64,000 nucleotides of DNA from positions 5,869 through 69,868 of the forward strand of contig JAXJVH010000022.1 in the NCBI GenBank assembly GCA_036308645.1, given 5' to 3'. Positions 24,644 through 34,733 of this stretch are shown in pieces. The stretch's first letter is position 1; the number at the start of each line of letters is the position of its first letter. Source of the DNA: RUG11462 sp036308645 (GTDB lineage: Bacteria > Bacillota > Clostridia > Oscillospirales > Acutalibacteraceae). A model generated the notes under the pieces. The model had not been told where the DNA came from. It worked only from the letters and a program-made list of their open reading frames with translations, and ran no database searches. Made by a program: the position numbers and the translations under genes.

Positions 24644-26197
24644 TTAATCAAATAATTTTTCAAAGTCAAGGACATCGTCTGCAACGCTTTCACAAAATTC
24701 TTTACTGTGAGAAACAAAAAGCACCGTTCCTTTAAAACTTTTGATAGCGGTTTTCAACTGTTCAACAGCGTTAACGTCAAGGTGGTTTGTCGGCTCGTCA
24801 AGCAGTAAAAGATTATATTTTTGAAGAGTTAGTTTACATAACTTAACTTTTGACTGCTCGCCGCCGCTTAAAGTATTAAGTTTTTGCAGTACCTTTTCTC
24901 CCAAAAGTCCGCATCTTGACAGTGCGGTGCGTACTTCTTTGTCCGAAAGCCCGGGATATGCGTTTTTTACTTCTTCCAAAGCGGTCAGATTATCGTCGTC
25001 CCATTCGTTTTCCTGCTTATAGTAGCCGATTTTTATATTATCGGCAAGCGTAAACTCACCCGAAATCGGCGGTAACATTCCGTTTATTGTTTTGATAAAT
25101 GTGGTTTTGCCGATACCGTTAAATCCCGTAACGGCGAGTTTCTTGCCTGCAAAAAGTTCAAGATTTATTTCGGGTACAAGCGGGAAGTAATAGCCGATTG
25201 AAAGAGAGTTGCATTTTAAAATGACTTTTCCGACAGCCGGAGTGTAATCGAACATAAAAGTAGGTTTTACCGCTTGAGAGGGTTTTTCAAGCAGTTCCAT
25301 TTTCTCGAGTTTTTTTCTTCGGCTTTTAGCCTGTTTTGAGGTAGAGGCTCTGACAATGTTTTTATCAATATAATCTTTAAGATTTTTAATTTCTTTTTGC
25401 TGGGCGTTATAATTTTTAATAAGTTCAGCCTGCTTTTGCTCTTTTAACTTCAAAAAAGTGTAATAATCACCGTTAAATCGGGTGATAGTGCCATCTGAAA
25501 TATCGCAGACGCAGTTTACAACCGAGTTTAAAAATTCAAAATCGTGACTTACTAAAATAAACGAGCCTTTAAAACCGTTTAAATATTTTGTCAGCCATGC
25601 GATATGTTCTTTGTCAAGAAAGTTTGTAGGTTCGTCGAGAAGTAAAACATCGGGATTTTGAAGCAGCAGTTTTGCAAGCATTACTTTTGCTCGCTGACCG
25701 CCCGACAGCGTTTTAACGTCGGTGTTCATACCGAATCCCGTTATACCGAGTCCTGCGGCAACCTTATCAACATTACTGTTGACGGAATAAAAATCCTCCG
25801 CCTCTAATTTTTCACGCAGTTCTTCGGCTTTTTCACACAGTTCCATTTGTTTTTCGACATCGTCGGTCAAGCCGATTTGTTCCTCAACCTGTTGCAATTC
25901 ATCGTCGATGTCAAAAAGATGTGCAAAACTTTCGAGCAAATACGAACGAATCGGCATTGATTCTTTTATTTTTGCCTCTTGGTCAAGGTAGCCGAGTTTA
26001 AAACGGGGATTCCATTTTACATAGCCTTCGTCCGGAACAACCTCGCCGATAAGTATATTTATAAATGTAGACTTTCCGGCTCCGTTTAATCCCGTAAGAC
26101 CTAATTTATCACCGCCGAAAAGCTGCATATTAGCATGCGAAAAGAGTTTTTTATCGCCGAATATATGAGTTAAGTTTTTTACATCAAGTATGCTCAT
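24644..26197 (-). CDS. ABC-F family ATPase
   Basis: 517 residues, two ABC modules and no membrane segment. First module: Walker A GLNGAGKST (about 36-44), signature LSGGQRAKVMLAKLLL, Walker B VLLLDEPTNFLDKEHI. Second module: GFNGIGKTT, LSGGEQSKVKLCKLTL, LLLLDEPTNHLDVNAV. The inter-domain linker is lysine-rich (ASTSKQAKSRRKKLEKMELL, about 284-303) and would reach the ribosomal P/E-site tRNA. ABC-F proteins act on ribosomes as translation factors (EttA, YbiT-type) or as antibiotic protection factors (Vga, Lsa, OptrA). The length is nearer the YbiT/YkpA housekeeping type, and the linker is short, so resistance is not implied. CGGAG precedes the ATG. It is transcribed away from rpmB/rpoB. Confidence 0.92.
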   Translation of the reverse strand: MSILDVKNLTHIFGDKKLFSHANMQLFGGDKLGLTGLNGAGKSTFINILIGEVVPDEGYVKWNPRFKLGYLDQEAKIKESMPIRSYLLESFAHLFDIDDELQQVEEQIGLTDDVEKQMELCEKAEELREKLEAEDFYSVNSNVDKVAAGLGITGFGMNTDVKTLSGGQRAKVMLAKLLLQNPDVLLLDEPTNFLDKEHIAWLTKYLNGFKGSFILVSHDFEFLNSVVNCVCDISDGTITRFNGDYYTFLKLKEQKQAELIKNYNAQQKEIKNLKDYIDKNIVRASTSKQAKSRRKKLEKMELLEKPSQAVKPTFMFDYTPAVGKVILKCNSLSIGYYFPLVPEINLELFAGKKLAVTGFNGIGKTTFIKTINGMLPPISGEFTLADNIKIGYYKQENEWDDDNLTALEEVKNAYPGLSDKEVRTALSRCGLLGEKVLQKLNTLSGGEQSKVKLCKLTLQKYNLLLLDEPTNHLDVNAVEQLKTAIKSFKGTVLFVSHSKEFCESVADDVLDFEKLFD

Positions 26198-26284
26198 TAG
26201 CGTTCTCCGTTGTGTTTTTTAAACTGATTATAAAACTGATTATAACACAGTTTTGCAAAAAAATAAATAAGTTATTACAATGAA

Positions 26285-26314
26285 AAGAGGCTGTCTTAAT
26301 TACGACAGCCTCTT
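26285..26314 (-). terminator. Terminator of rpmB
   Basis: AAGAGGCTGTC / GACAGCCTCTT around an 8-base loop; T-rich on the minus strand downstream. Confidence 0.88.
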
Positions 26315-26350
26315 ATCAACTAAATTGAAATATTTACAAAGCCTTTAAAA

Positions 26351-26539
26351 TTAAACGGCTCTGTCAACCTTTCCCGAACGCAAGCATCTGGTGCAGGCAT
26401 ATACTCTCTTAGGAGTACCGTTTACAACCGCCTTAACTCTTTTTACATTCGGTTTCCAGGTTCTGTTAGATCTTCTGTGCGAGTGGGAAACCTTAATTCC
26501 GAAGGTTACCGACTTTCCGCAGTAATCGCATTTTGCCAT
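26351..26539 (-). CDS. rpmB: 50S ribosomal protein L28
   Basis: 62 residues from the ATG at 26539, chosen for the GGAGGTG upstream; the frame extends nine codons further without support. Reads MAKCDYCGKSVTFGIKVSHS and ends CTRCLRSGKVDRAV, with two CxxC pairs (CDYC and CTRC), so this is the zinc-binding C+ form of L28. Basic rRNA-binding protein of the large subunit. Divergent from rpoB with a 308-base spacer; monocistronic, bounded by its own terminator. Confidence 0.97.
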   Translation of the reverse strand: MAKCDYCGKSVTFGIKVSHSHRRSNRTWKPNVKRVKAVVNGTPKRVYACTRCLRSGKVDRAV

Positions 26540-26664
26540 TAAACTGCACCTCCTTAATTTTTTCAATAAGATATAGCAACGACTATTTTAACAGAGTTGT
26601 ACGTAAAAATCAAGTCTTTTTTTAAAAAAAGTTGATTTTTCGCAATTTTTTCGCATAAAAACCC

Positions 26665-26693
26665 TTGACATTAGCAGTTTGTTATTATATAAT
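26665..26693 (+). promoter_or_regulatory. Consensus sigma-A promoter of rpoBC
   Basis: TTGACA (26665-26670), exactly 17 bases, TATAAT (26688-26693): a perfect consensus core. The transcript would have a leader of about 150 bases. The leader contains an imperfect hairpin TTTGCTGTAAT / ATTATAGCAGA at about 26731-26757 before AAGGAG at 26831. The rest of the 308-base gap between rpmB and rpoB is AT-rich with no other signal. Confidence 0.93.
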
Positions 26694-26847
26694 TGTAAAA
26701 TACACATAATGGGTAAAATGCCCGATTATGTCGTTTGCTGTAATGATTATAGCAGACAATTCTGTAAAAATCAAGCATTATATTGATTTTTGCCGAATAA
26801 AAGATTATACCGTCAAATGCAACAATTAAAAAGGAGTGAAAAAGCCT

Positions 26848-29800
26848 ATGGTTAATGTGAAACCGGTAAAGCTTGGTAAAAACACGAGAATGAGTTTTCA
26901 GAAAATAAATGAAGTTCTGGAAATGCCGAATTTGATTGAAATTCAGAAGAACTCATATCAGTGGTTTTTAGATGAAGGTCTAAAGGAAGTGTTTGATGAT
27001 GTCGCTTCTATTACCGACCATAACGATAATCTTGTTCTGAGTTTCACAGGTTATCAGCTTGATGATACACCGAAATACAGTATCGCTGAATGTAAAGAAA
27101 GAGATACCACTTATGCAGCTCCGCTTCGAGTTCGCGCACAACTTCTTAATAAAGAAACCGGCGAGATAAAAGAAAGCGAAGTTTATATGGGCGATTTTCC
27201 GCTTATGACCGATTCGGGTACATTTATTATTAACGGTGCCGAACGTGTTATAGTTTCGCAGCTTGTTCGTTCTCCGGGCGTTTATTTCTCGCTTGAGGTT
27301 GATAAAACAGGTAAAGAACTTTTTAATACTACCATTATCCCTAACAGGGGTGCTTGGATAGAGTTTGAAACCGACCATAATGATATTATGTATGTCCGTA
27401 TTGATAAAAACCGTAAATTGCCGATGACGGCGTTTGCAAGAGCATTGGGACTTGCTACAAACGTTGAAATCATTGAAAAACTCGGCGAGTCGGACAGACT
27501 TTTGGCAACTCTTGAAAAAGACGTTTCCGATAACGTTGAAAACGCTTTGCTTGAAGTTTACAAAAAACTTCGTCCGGGCGAGCCATTTACAGTTGACGGT
27601 GCAAAAACTTATATTACCAATTTGCTTTTCGACCCGAGAAGATATGATTTGTCACGCGTCGGAAGACATAAATATAACAAGAAACTTTCCTTAGGTCTTC
27701 GTCTTATCGGCAGAAAACTTTCACGTCCCGTATGCGATCCGCAGTCGGGCGAGGTTGTGGCTGAACCGGGCGAGGTTTTAACCAGAGAACGTGCCGAATA
27801 TCTTGAAAAAATCGGCGTTAAGGAAGCGTTTATCACACTCGAATACGAGGGTGAAGAGGTTGAAAGAAAAGTTCTTTCAAACGGTATGGTTAACGCTGCC
27901 GACTTCGTTGATTTTGACGTAACAGAATGCGGTATCAACGAAAACGTTTGCTATGACGTTCTTATGGAAATTCTCTCTCAAAACGAGGGCGAAGAGGCTG
28001 TTAAAGAGGCGTTTATCGAGCGTAAACACGAGCTTATTCCGAATAACGTTACTTTAGATGATATTTTTGCTTCAATGAACTATATTTGCGGTCTTCCCGC
28101 AGGTATCGGTACCGTTGATGATATTGACCATTTGGGCAACCGTAGAATTCGTTCTGTAGGCGAACTTTTACAGAATCAGTTCAGAATCGGTTTTGCAAGA
28201 ATGGAAAGAGTTATCCGTGAGAAAATGGCTTTGCAGACTCCGGAAAACGAGCAGGTTGTACCGCAGACGTTTATTAATATCCGTCCGGTTGTTGCCGCTA
28301 TCCGTGAGTTCTTCGGTTCTTCTCCGCTTTCACAGTTTATGGATCAGATTAACCCGCTTGCGGAACTTACTCATAAACGTAGACTTTCTGCATTGGGTCC
28401 CGGCGGTTTGTCAAGAGACCGTGCCGGATTCGAGGTTCGTGACGTTCACTACACCCATTACGGCAGAATGTGTTCTATCGAAACTCCTGAAGGTCCTAAC
28501 ATCGGTCTTATCTCTCACTTGGCTACTTTTGCTAAAATAAACGAATACGGCTTTATCGAAGCACCTTACCGTAAGGTTGATAAAGAAACAGGTATTGTAA
28601 CCGATGAAGTTGTTTATATGGCGGCTGACGAAGAGGACGAGTTCATCATCGCACAGGCGAATGAGCCTTTGGATGAGGACGGAAGATTTAAGAGAAGAAT
28701 TATCAACTGCCGTCACAGAGATGAATTTTTGGAAATTGAAAATACCGCCGCTGATTATATGGACGTTTCTCCTCGAATGATCGTATCGGTTGCTACCGCT
28801 ATGATTCCGTTCCTTGAGAACGATGACGCCAACCGTGCATTAATGGGTTCAAACATGCAGCGTCAGGCAGTTCCGCTTCTTACTACCGAGTCGCCGATTG
28901 TCGGCACAGGTATGGAATACAAAGCCGCTGTTGACTCGGGCGTTACTGTTATTTGTAAACGTGACGGTGTTGTTACAAAGGTTTGTGCAGGCTACGTTGA
29001 CGTTAGAACCGACAACGGCGAAACAGACCATTATGAACTTATCAGATTTACACGTTCCAACCAAGGTTCGTGCGTAAACCAGAAGCCAATCGTTGAAGAG
29101 GGCGAGCAGGTTAAGAAAGGCGACGTTATCGCCGATGGTCCTGCTACTCAAAACGGTGAAATTGCGCTCGGTAAGAATATGCTTATCGGCTTTATGACCT
29201 GGGAGGGTTATAACTACGAGGACGCCGTTTTGCTTAACGAAAGATTGGTTAAGGAAGACGTATATACATCTATTCATATTGAAGAATATGAAACCGAAGC
29301 CAGAGATACAAAACTCGGACCGGAGGAAATCACACGTGATATTCCGAACGTCGGCGAGGACGCATTAAAAGACCTTGACGAACGCGGTATTATCCGAGTA
29401 GGCGCAGAGGTTCGCGCAGGTGATATTCTTGTCGGCAAGGTTACTCCGAAAGGTGAAACCGAACTTACCGCAGAGGAACGTTTGCTTCGTGCAATCTTCG
29501 GCGAAAAGGCAAGAGAAGTCAGAGATACTTCGCTTAGAGTACCTCACGGTGAATACGGTACAATCGTAGATGTTAAAGTATTTACAAGAGAAAATTCAAA
29601 TGAATTAAATCCGGGCGTTAATATGGTAGTTCGTTGCTATATCGCTCAAAAACGTAAAATTTCTGTCGGCGATAAAATGGCAGGCCGTCACGGTAACAAG
29701 GGCGTAGTTTCACGCATTTTGCCGCAGGAGGATATGCCGTTCTTACCTGATGGTACACCGCTTGATATCGTATTGAATCCGCTCGGCGTACCTTCCCGAA

Positions 29801-30579
29801 TGAATATCGGTCAGGTGCTTGAAGTACATCTCGGATACGCCGCAAAGGCGCTCGGCTGGAAAGTTTGCACAAGAGTATTCGACGGCGCTCATGAGTCTGA
29901 TATTCGTGAATGTCTTAAAATGGCAGGCTATGCCGAGGACGGTAAAACTCAACTTTACGACGGCAGAACAGGTTTGCCGTTTGATAACCGTGTAACCGTA
30001 GGTTATATGTACTTCTTAAAACTCCATCACCTTGTTGATGATAAGATTCACGCCCGTTCAACAGGTCCTTATTCACTTGTTACACAGCAGCCGCTCGGCG
30101 GTAAAGCGCAGTTCGGCGGTCAGCGTTTCGGTGAAATGGAGGTTTGGGCGCTTGAGGCTTACGGCGCTGCTTACACCTTACAGGAAATCCTTACCGTAAA
30201 ATCCGATGACGTTGTCGGACGTGTAAAGACTTACGAGTCTATTGTTAAGGGTAACAATATTCCGAAACCGGGTATTCCTGAATCCTTTAAGGTACTTATC
30301 AAAGAGTTGCAGTCGCTTGCGCTTGATATTAAAGTTCTTGATAAGGACGATAATGAAATTGATATTAAACAGTCGTTTGACGACGATGATGATTTGATTG
30401 TCGCACCTAATAATACCGCACCGTCAGAGGAAGATCCTAACGCAGTGATGGTTGCCGATGATTTAACAGGATTCGGTCTTGAAGATGAAAACGGCGAAAG
30501 CATTGAAGATGAATTCTTTGACGATGACGATACCGCATTTGAAGACGAAGAAGTTTTCGATGACGAAGAAGATATGTAA
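26848..30579 (+). CDS. rpoB: DNA-directed RNA polymerase beta subunit
   Basis: 1243 residues from the ATG at 26848, 11 bases after AAGGAG; a GTG at 26836 overlaps the site and is rejected. Contains the rifampicin-pocket stretch SPLSQFMDQINPLAELTHKR followed by RLSALGPGGL, with wild-type residues at the positions of E. coli D516, H526 and S531, and the conserved GDKMAGRHGNKGVVSRILPQ segment contacting the active centre. The C-terminus carries an unusually acidic tail of about 65 residues after KVLDKDDNEIDIKQSF, rich in Asp and Glu, ending FDDEEDM. Normally rpoB follows rplL; here it has its own promoter and no rplKAJL upstream. rpoC follows 17 bases later. Confidence 0.97.
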   Translation: MVNVKPVKLGKNTRMSFQKINEVLEMPNLIEIQKNSYQWFLDEGLKEVFDDVASITDHNDNLVLSFTGYQLDDTPKYSIAECKERDTTYAAPLRVRAQLLNKETGEIKESEVYMGDFPLMTDSGTFIINGAERVIVSQLVRSPGVYFSLEVDKTGKELFNTTIIPNRGAWIEFETDHNDIMYVRIDKNRKLPMTAFARALGLATNVEIIEKLGESDRLLATLEKDVSDNVENALLEVYKKLRPGEPFTVDGAKTYITNLLFDPRRYDLSRVGRHKYNKKLSLGLRLIGRKLSRPVCDPQSGEVVAEPGEVLTRERAEYLEKIGVKEAFITLEYEGEEVERKVLSNGMVNAADFVDFDVTECGINENVCYDVLMEILSQNEGEEAVKEAFIERKHELIPNNVTLDDIFASMNYICGLPAGIGTVDDIDHLGNRRIRSVGELLQNQFRIGFARMERVIREKMALQTPENEQVVPQTFINIRPVVAAIREFFGSSPLSQFMDQINPLAELTHKRRLSALGPGGLSRDRAGFEVRDVHYTHYGRMCSIETPEGPNIGLISHLATFAKINEYGFIEAPYRKVDKETGIVTDEVVYMAADEEDEFIIAQANEPLDEDGRFKRRIINCRHRDEFLEIENTAADYMDVSPRMIVSVATAMIPFLENDDANRALMGSNMQRQAVPLLTTESPIVGTGMEYKAAVDSGVTVICKRDGVVTKVCAGYVDVRTDNGETDHYELIRFTRSNQGSCVNQKPIVEEGEQVKKGDVIADGPATQNGEIALGKNMLIGFMTWEGYNYEDAVLLNERLVKEDVYTSIHIEEYETEARDTKLGPEEITRDIPNVGEDALKDLDERGIIRVGAEVRAGDILVGKVTPKGETELTAEERLLRAIFGEKAREVRDTSLRVPHGEYGTIVDVKVFTRENSNELNPGVNMVVRCYIAQKRKISVGDKMAGRHGNKGVVSRILPQEDMPFLPDGTPLDIVLNPLGVPSRMNIGQVLEVHLGYAAKALGWKVCTRVFDGAHESDIRECLKMAGYAEDGKTQLYDGRTGLPFDNRVTVGYMYFLKLHHLVDDKIHARSTGPYSLVTQQPLGGKAQFGGQRFGEMEVWALEAYGAAYTLQEILTVKSDDVVGRVKTYESIVKGNNIPKPGIPESFKVLIKELQSLALDIKVLDKDDNEIDIKQSFDDDDDLIVAPNNTAPSEEDPNAVMVADDLTGFGLEDENGESIEDEFFDDDDTAFEDEEVFDDEEDM

Positions 30580-30596
30580 GGAGGAAAAGAAAATTT

Positions 30597-33500
30597 ATGC
30601 AGAATACAGATTTTGAAAAAATTCGCATTGGGCTTGCTTCTCCTGAACAAATCAGAGCTTGGTCATACGGCGAGGTAAAAAAGCCTGAAACAATTAACTA
30701 CCGTACATTAAAACCTGAAAGAGACGGTCTTTTCTGCGAGCGTATTTTCGGACCGCAGAAAGACTGGGAGTGTCATTGCGGTAAATATAAGAGAATTCGT
30801 TATAAAGGCAAAGTTTGCGAACGCTGCGGAGTTGAAATTACAAGAAGTAAAGTCCGCCGTGAGCGTATGGGTTCTATTGAACTTGCCGCTCCTGTTTCGC
30901 ATATTTGGTATTTTAAAACTATTCCGTCAAGAATGGGACTTGTACTTGATATGTCGCCGCGTGATCTTGAGCAGGTACTCTATTTCTCAAAATACGTAGT
31001 AGTTGATCCCGGTTCTACTCCGCTTGTAAAACAGCAGATTTTATCGGAAACTCAATATATGGAATGGTATGAGAAGTACGAGGACGATTTCGTAGCGGAT
31101 ATGGGCGCTGAAGCAATTAAAAGATTGCTTTCGGAAATCGACCTTGATAAACTCTCAAATGAACTTAAAGCCGAAATGGAAGAAGCCACCGGTCAAAAGA
31201 AAATCAGAATCGGTAAGCGTCTTGAAGTTGTTGAGTCATTCCGTCTTTCGGGCAACCGTCCCGAATGGATGATTCTTGACGTTCTTCCGGTTATTCCGCC
31301 GGATCTTCGTCCTATGGTACAGTTGGACGGCGGCAGATTTGCCACATCCGACTTGAACGACCTTTACAGACGTGTTATTAACCGTAATAACCGTTTGGCT
31401 CGTTTGCTTGAACTTGGCGCACCGAGCATTATTGTAAGAAATGAAAAGAGAATGCTTCAGGAGGCTGTTGACGCACTTATCGACAACGGTAGACGAGGCA
31501 GAGCAGTTACCGGCCCTAATAACCGTGCTTTAAAATCTCTTTCTGATATGCTTAAAGGTAAACAGGGACGTTTCCGTCAGAACTTGCTTGGTAAACGTGT
31601 TGACTACTCCGGCCGTTCGGTTATCGTAGTAGGTCCTGAACTTAAAATTTATCAGTGCGGTCTTCCAAAAGAAATGGCTATCGAGTTGTTTAAGCCATTT
31701 GTTATGAAACATCTTGTTGAAACAAATGTTGCAAGCAACATTAAATCTGCAAGAAAAATGCTTGAGCGTCTTCGTCCTGAAGTTTGGGACGCTTTGGCAG
31801 TTGTTATTAAAGACCATCCTGTATTCTTAAACCGTGCTCCAACACTTCACCGTCTTGGTATTCAGGCGTTTGAGCCTGTATTGGTTGAGGGCAGAGCAAT
31901 TAAACTTCATCCGCTTGTTTGTACAGCGTTCAACGCTGACTTCGACGGTGACCAGATGGCTGTTCACGTTCCGCTTTCGGCAGAGGCTCAGGCAGAGGCA
32001 AGAATTCTTATGCTTGCCGCCAACAACCTCTTAAAACCGTCAGACGGTAAACCTGTTGCCGTTCCTACACAGGATATGGTATTGGGTTCTTATTACCTTA
32101 CTCTTGTTCGTGATGACGAGGTTGGTACAGGCAAGGTATTCCGCAACAAGGAAGAAGCTATTATGGCTTATGAAAACAATGTTGTCGGACTTCATGCACC
32201 TATCAAGGTAAGAGTAAACGGCGAATGGCAGGGCAAAGAGATTACAAGAATTATTGACGCTACTGTTGGTTATCTTATCTTTAATGAGTCAATTCCGCAG
32301 AATTTAGGCTTTACCGACCGTACAGTACCGGGTCATGAACTTGACCTTGAAATTCATTTTGAAAAGAATGAAGACGGCACATATAAAGCAAACAAAGCGG
32401 GTAAAAAGTTACTCGGTAAAATTGTTGACGCTTGTATCCGTATAAACGGTACTGCCGTTACTGCCGATGTGCTTGATAGAATTAAAGCCACAGGTTATAA
32501 ATATTCAACTAAAGGTGCGATCACTATCGCCGTATCTGATGCAGTTATTCCGCCGATTAAGGCTCAGAAGATTGCCGAGGCCGAAGAGCAGGTTGATAAA
32601 ATTAACAAACTTTATCGTCGCGGTATGTTCTCCGCAGATGAAAAATCCAAAAAGGTACAGGAAATTTGGGAAAAGACAGTTGATGAAGTTTCTGCCGCTT
32701 TGACAGAGAACTTGCAGGAATACAACCCGATTAATATGATGGTTGATTCGGGCGCCCGTGGTTCTGTTAGCCAGATTCGTCAGTTAGCAGGTATGCGTGG
32801 TCTTATCGCAAATACTTCGGGTAAAATCATCGAAGTTCCTATTCGTTCAAACTACCGTGAAGGACTTAACGTGCAGGAATACTTTATTTCTTCTCGTGGT
32901 GCGCGTAAAGGTCTTGCCGATACTGCGCTTCGTACCGCCGACTCCGGTTATCTTACCCGTCGTCTTGTTGATATTTCGCAGGATGTTATTATTCGCGAGG
33001 ACGATTGTAAGTCTGATGAAGGCTTGCTCGTTTACGGTATCTACGAGGGCAAACAGCTTATTGAGCCGCTTACTGACCGTCTTATCGGACGTTATCTTAA
33101 AGACCCTGTTTATCATCCCGAAACAGGCGAACTCTTAATGGGTACTGACGATATGATTACCTATGACGATGCTATGCGTATTGTTGACGCAGGCGTTAAA
33201 GAGTGCGTAATACGTTCTATCATTACCTGTAAAGCTAAAAAAGGTATTTGTAAAAAATGTTACGGCGTTAACCTTGCAACAGGTACTCCTGTTGCAGTCG
33301 GTGAGGCAGTCGGTATCGTAGCCGCTCAGTCAATCGGTGAACCCGGTACCCAGCTTACAATGCGTACTTTCCATACCGGTGGTATCGCATCAAGCGAGGA
33401 TATTACACAAGGTCTTCCACGTGTCGAGGAGCTTTTCGAGGCACGTCGTCCGAAACATTCTGCTTTCCTTACTGAAATTGCAGGTGTAGTTCGTATTGAA

Positions 33501-34187
33501 AATGTTAAGAAGAACAGAGAAATTGTCGTAACCGATGTAAACGGTACTGATGAAAAGAGATATTCTATTCCTTATGATTACCGTATACTTGTTGATGACG
33601 GTGATATGGTAGAAAAAGGTCAGCAGATTACCGACGGTGTAATTTATCCGCAGGATATTCTTGCTATTCTCGGTGAGCATGCCGTTCAGAACTATATCAT
33701 CGAACAGGTTCAGTCTGTTTACCGTTTACAGGGTGTTGATATCAACGATAAGCATATCGAGGTTATCGTTCGTCAGATGATGAGAAAACGTCTTGTAACC
33801 GATAACGGCTCTACTAATATGATTCCGAGTACAATGGTTGAGCGTGGCACATTCTATGCTGAATACAATGATATTAAAGCAAGAATGGAAGCAGGCGAAG
33901 AAGGTCTTACCTTGCCTGTCGGTCAGGCTACATTGCTTGGTATTACAAAGGCTTCTTTGGCAACAGATTCATTCTTGTCAGCCGCTTCGTTCCAGGAAAC
34001 TACAAGAGTTCTTACCGAGGCCGCTATCAAGGGCAAGGAAGATGAATTGTTCGGTCTTAAAGAAAATGTTATTATCGGTAATCTTATCCCTGCCGGTACA
34101 GGTATGAAGTGTTATCAAGACGCTTCGTTTGATGTATCCGAGTTTGATAATAACGATGATGAAGTTGTTTATTCAACAGCAGATTAA
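30597..34187 (+). CDS. rpoC: DNA-directed RNA polymerase beta' subunit
   Basis: 1196 residues, in the usual Firmicutes size range and without large lineage inserts. N-terminal zinc ribbon CHCGKYKRIRYKGKVCERCG (about 60-79), the catalytic magnesium loop NADFDGDQMAVH (about 450-461), bridge-helix and trigger-loop neighbourhood ESIGEPGTQLTMRTFHTGGI-like text (SIGEPGTQLTMRTFHTGGI), and a second Cys cluster CKAKKGICKKCYG for the internal zinc site. AAGGAGG precedes the ATG. It ends the rpoBC operon; a terminator follows and rpsL is not adjacent, in contrast to many Firmicutes. Confidence 0.97.
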   Translation: MQNTDFEKIRIGLASPEQIRAWSYGEVKKPETINYRTLKPERDGLFCERIFGPQKDWECHCGKYKRIRYKGKVCERCGVEITRSKVRRERMGSIELAAPVSHIWYFKTIPSRMGLVLDMSPRDLEQVLYFSKYVVVDPGSTPLVKQQILSETQYMEWYEKYEDDFVADMGAEAIKRLLSEIDLDKLSNELKAEMEEATGQKKIRIGKRLEVVESFRLSGNRPEWMILDVLPVIPPDLRPMVQLDGGRFATSDLNDLYRRVINRNNRLARLLELGAPSIIVRNEKRMLQEAVDALIDNGRRGRAVTGPNNRALKSLSDMLKGKQGRFRQNLLGKRVDYSGRSVIVVGPELKIYQCGLPKEMAIELFKPFVMKHLVETNVASNIKSARKMLERLRPEVWDALAVVIKDHPVFLNRAPTLHRLGIQAFEPVLVEGRAIKLHPLVCTAFNADFDGDQMAVHVPLSAEAQAEARILMLAANNLLKPSDGKPVAVPTQDMVLGSYYLTLVRDDEVGTGKVFRNKEEAIMAYENNVVGLHAPIKVRVNGEWQGKEITRIIDATVGYLIFNESIPQNLGFTDRTVPGHELDLEIHFEKNEDGTYKANKAGKKLLGKIVDACIRINGTAVTADVLDRIKATGYKYSTKGAITIAVSDAVIPPIKAQKIAEAEEQVDKINKLYRRGMFSADEKSKKVQEIWEKTVDEVSAALTENLQEYNPINMMVDSGARGSVSQIRQLAGMRGLIANTSGKIIEVPIRSNYREGLNVQEYFISSRGARKGLADTALRTADSGYLTRRLVDISQDVIIREDDCKSDEGLLVYGIYEGKQLIEPLTDRLIGRYLKDPVYHPETGELLMGTDDMITYDDAMRIVDAGVKECVIRSIITCKAKKGICKKCYGVNLATGTPVAVGEAVGIVAAQSIGEPGTQLTMRTFHTGGIASSEDITQGLPRVEELFEARRPKHSAFLTEIAGVVRIENVKKNREIVVTDVNGTDEKRYSIPYDYRILVDDGDMVEKGQQITDGVIYPQDILAILGEHAVQNYIIEQVQSVYRLQGVDINDKHIEVIVRQMMRKRLVTDNGSTNMIPSTMVERGTFYAEYNDIKARMEAGEEGLTLPVGQATLLGITKASLATDSFLSAASFQETTRVLTEAAIKGKEDELFGLKENVIIGNLIPAGTGMKCYQDASFDVSEFDNNDDEVVYSTAD

Positions 34188-34212
34188 GATTTGGAATAAT
34201 ATTCAGTAAACT

Positions 34213-34243
34213 AAATGCTCCCTTTACTAAAGGGAGCATTTGA
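34213..34243 (+). terminator. Terminator of rpoBC
   Basis: 13-base perfect arms AAATGCTCCCTTT / AAAGGGAGCATTT around three bases; the U tract is weak. Confidence 0.88.
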
Positions 34244-34278
34244 ATTTAGAGATAGTTTTGTATTTTGTTTTAAGATAA

Positions 34279-34365
34279 TGCGTCATTACGAGTAAAATGA
34301 AGGAATTTTTTAGCATTTTATTCAAGATTCTTCGACTTCGCTCAGAATAACGAGAGGGACGCTTT
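34279..34365. repeat. Short dispersed repeat with CTTCGCTCAGAATAACGA signature
   Basis: Contains GATTCTTCGACTTCGCTCAG then AATAACGAGAGGG, facing an imperfect inverted partner GTCATTACGAGTAAAATGAA at 34282-34301. This kind of sequence is a frequent intergenic repeat in clostridia. No gene in 34188-34733; the rest of the gap holds the repeats at 34464 and a tandem duplication of TCGAGGCTCTCGAC at about 34574-34602. Confidence 0.5.
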
Positions 34366-34463
34366 TTTGGATAGCAAGAATATGTTGGGTAATTTTATTA
34401 AACGGCAATAGCCACGCCCCTACCCTACAAAATATCAACAAAATTTTTGATTAATTTGTTTGA

Positions 34464-34571
34464 TTTTGTAGGGGAACCCTGTGTGGTTGCCCGATTCATT
34501 GGTAATAGATTTATAGAGTAAGCCCTGTCAGTTTTAAGATTATATCAAAGCATTTAATGATGGTGTTCGCC
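34464..34571 (-). repeat. Composite REP-like repeat, copy B
   Basis: Reverse complement of the repeat at 19175-19287: on the minus strand it starts GGCGAACACCATCATT and ends CGGGCAACCACACAGGGTT plus CCCCTACAAAATC. The two copies align over more than 100 bases with moderate divergence, including the internal CTGAC-GGGCTTAC block. Confidence 0.75.
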
Positions 34572-34733
34572 CGTCGAGGCTCTCGACTCGAGGCTCTCGA
34601 CTATTATTGACAATAATGCTCTTATAGTGTAATATTAACACTATAATGTGTGGGGTGATGACAACCGCCTTATTTCATCTTTTGATTATGATGAAATATT
34701 AAATGAATTAAAAATTTTAACAGGAGAAAAGTT

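Noticed and set aside
30231..30650. Long minus-strand open frame opposite the end of rpoB
   Set aside because: Its Ser-rich translation is the mirror of the Asp/Glu-rich RpoB tail; no start signals and it is antisense to a certain gene.
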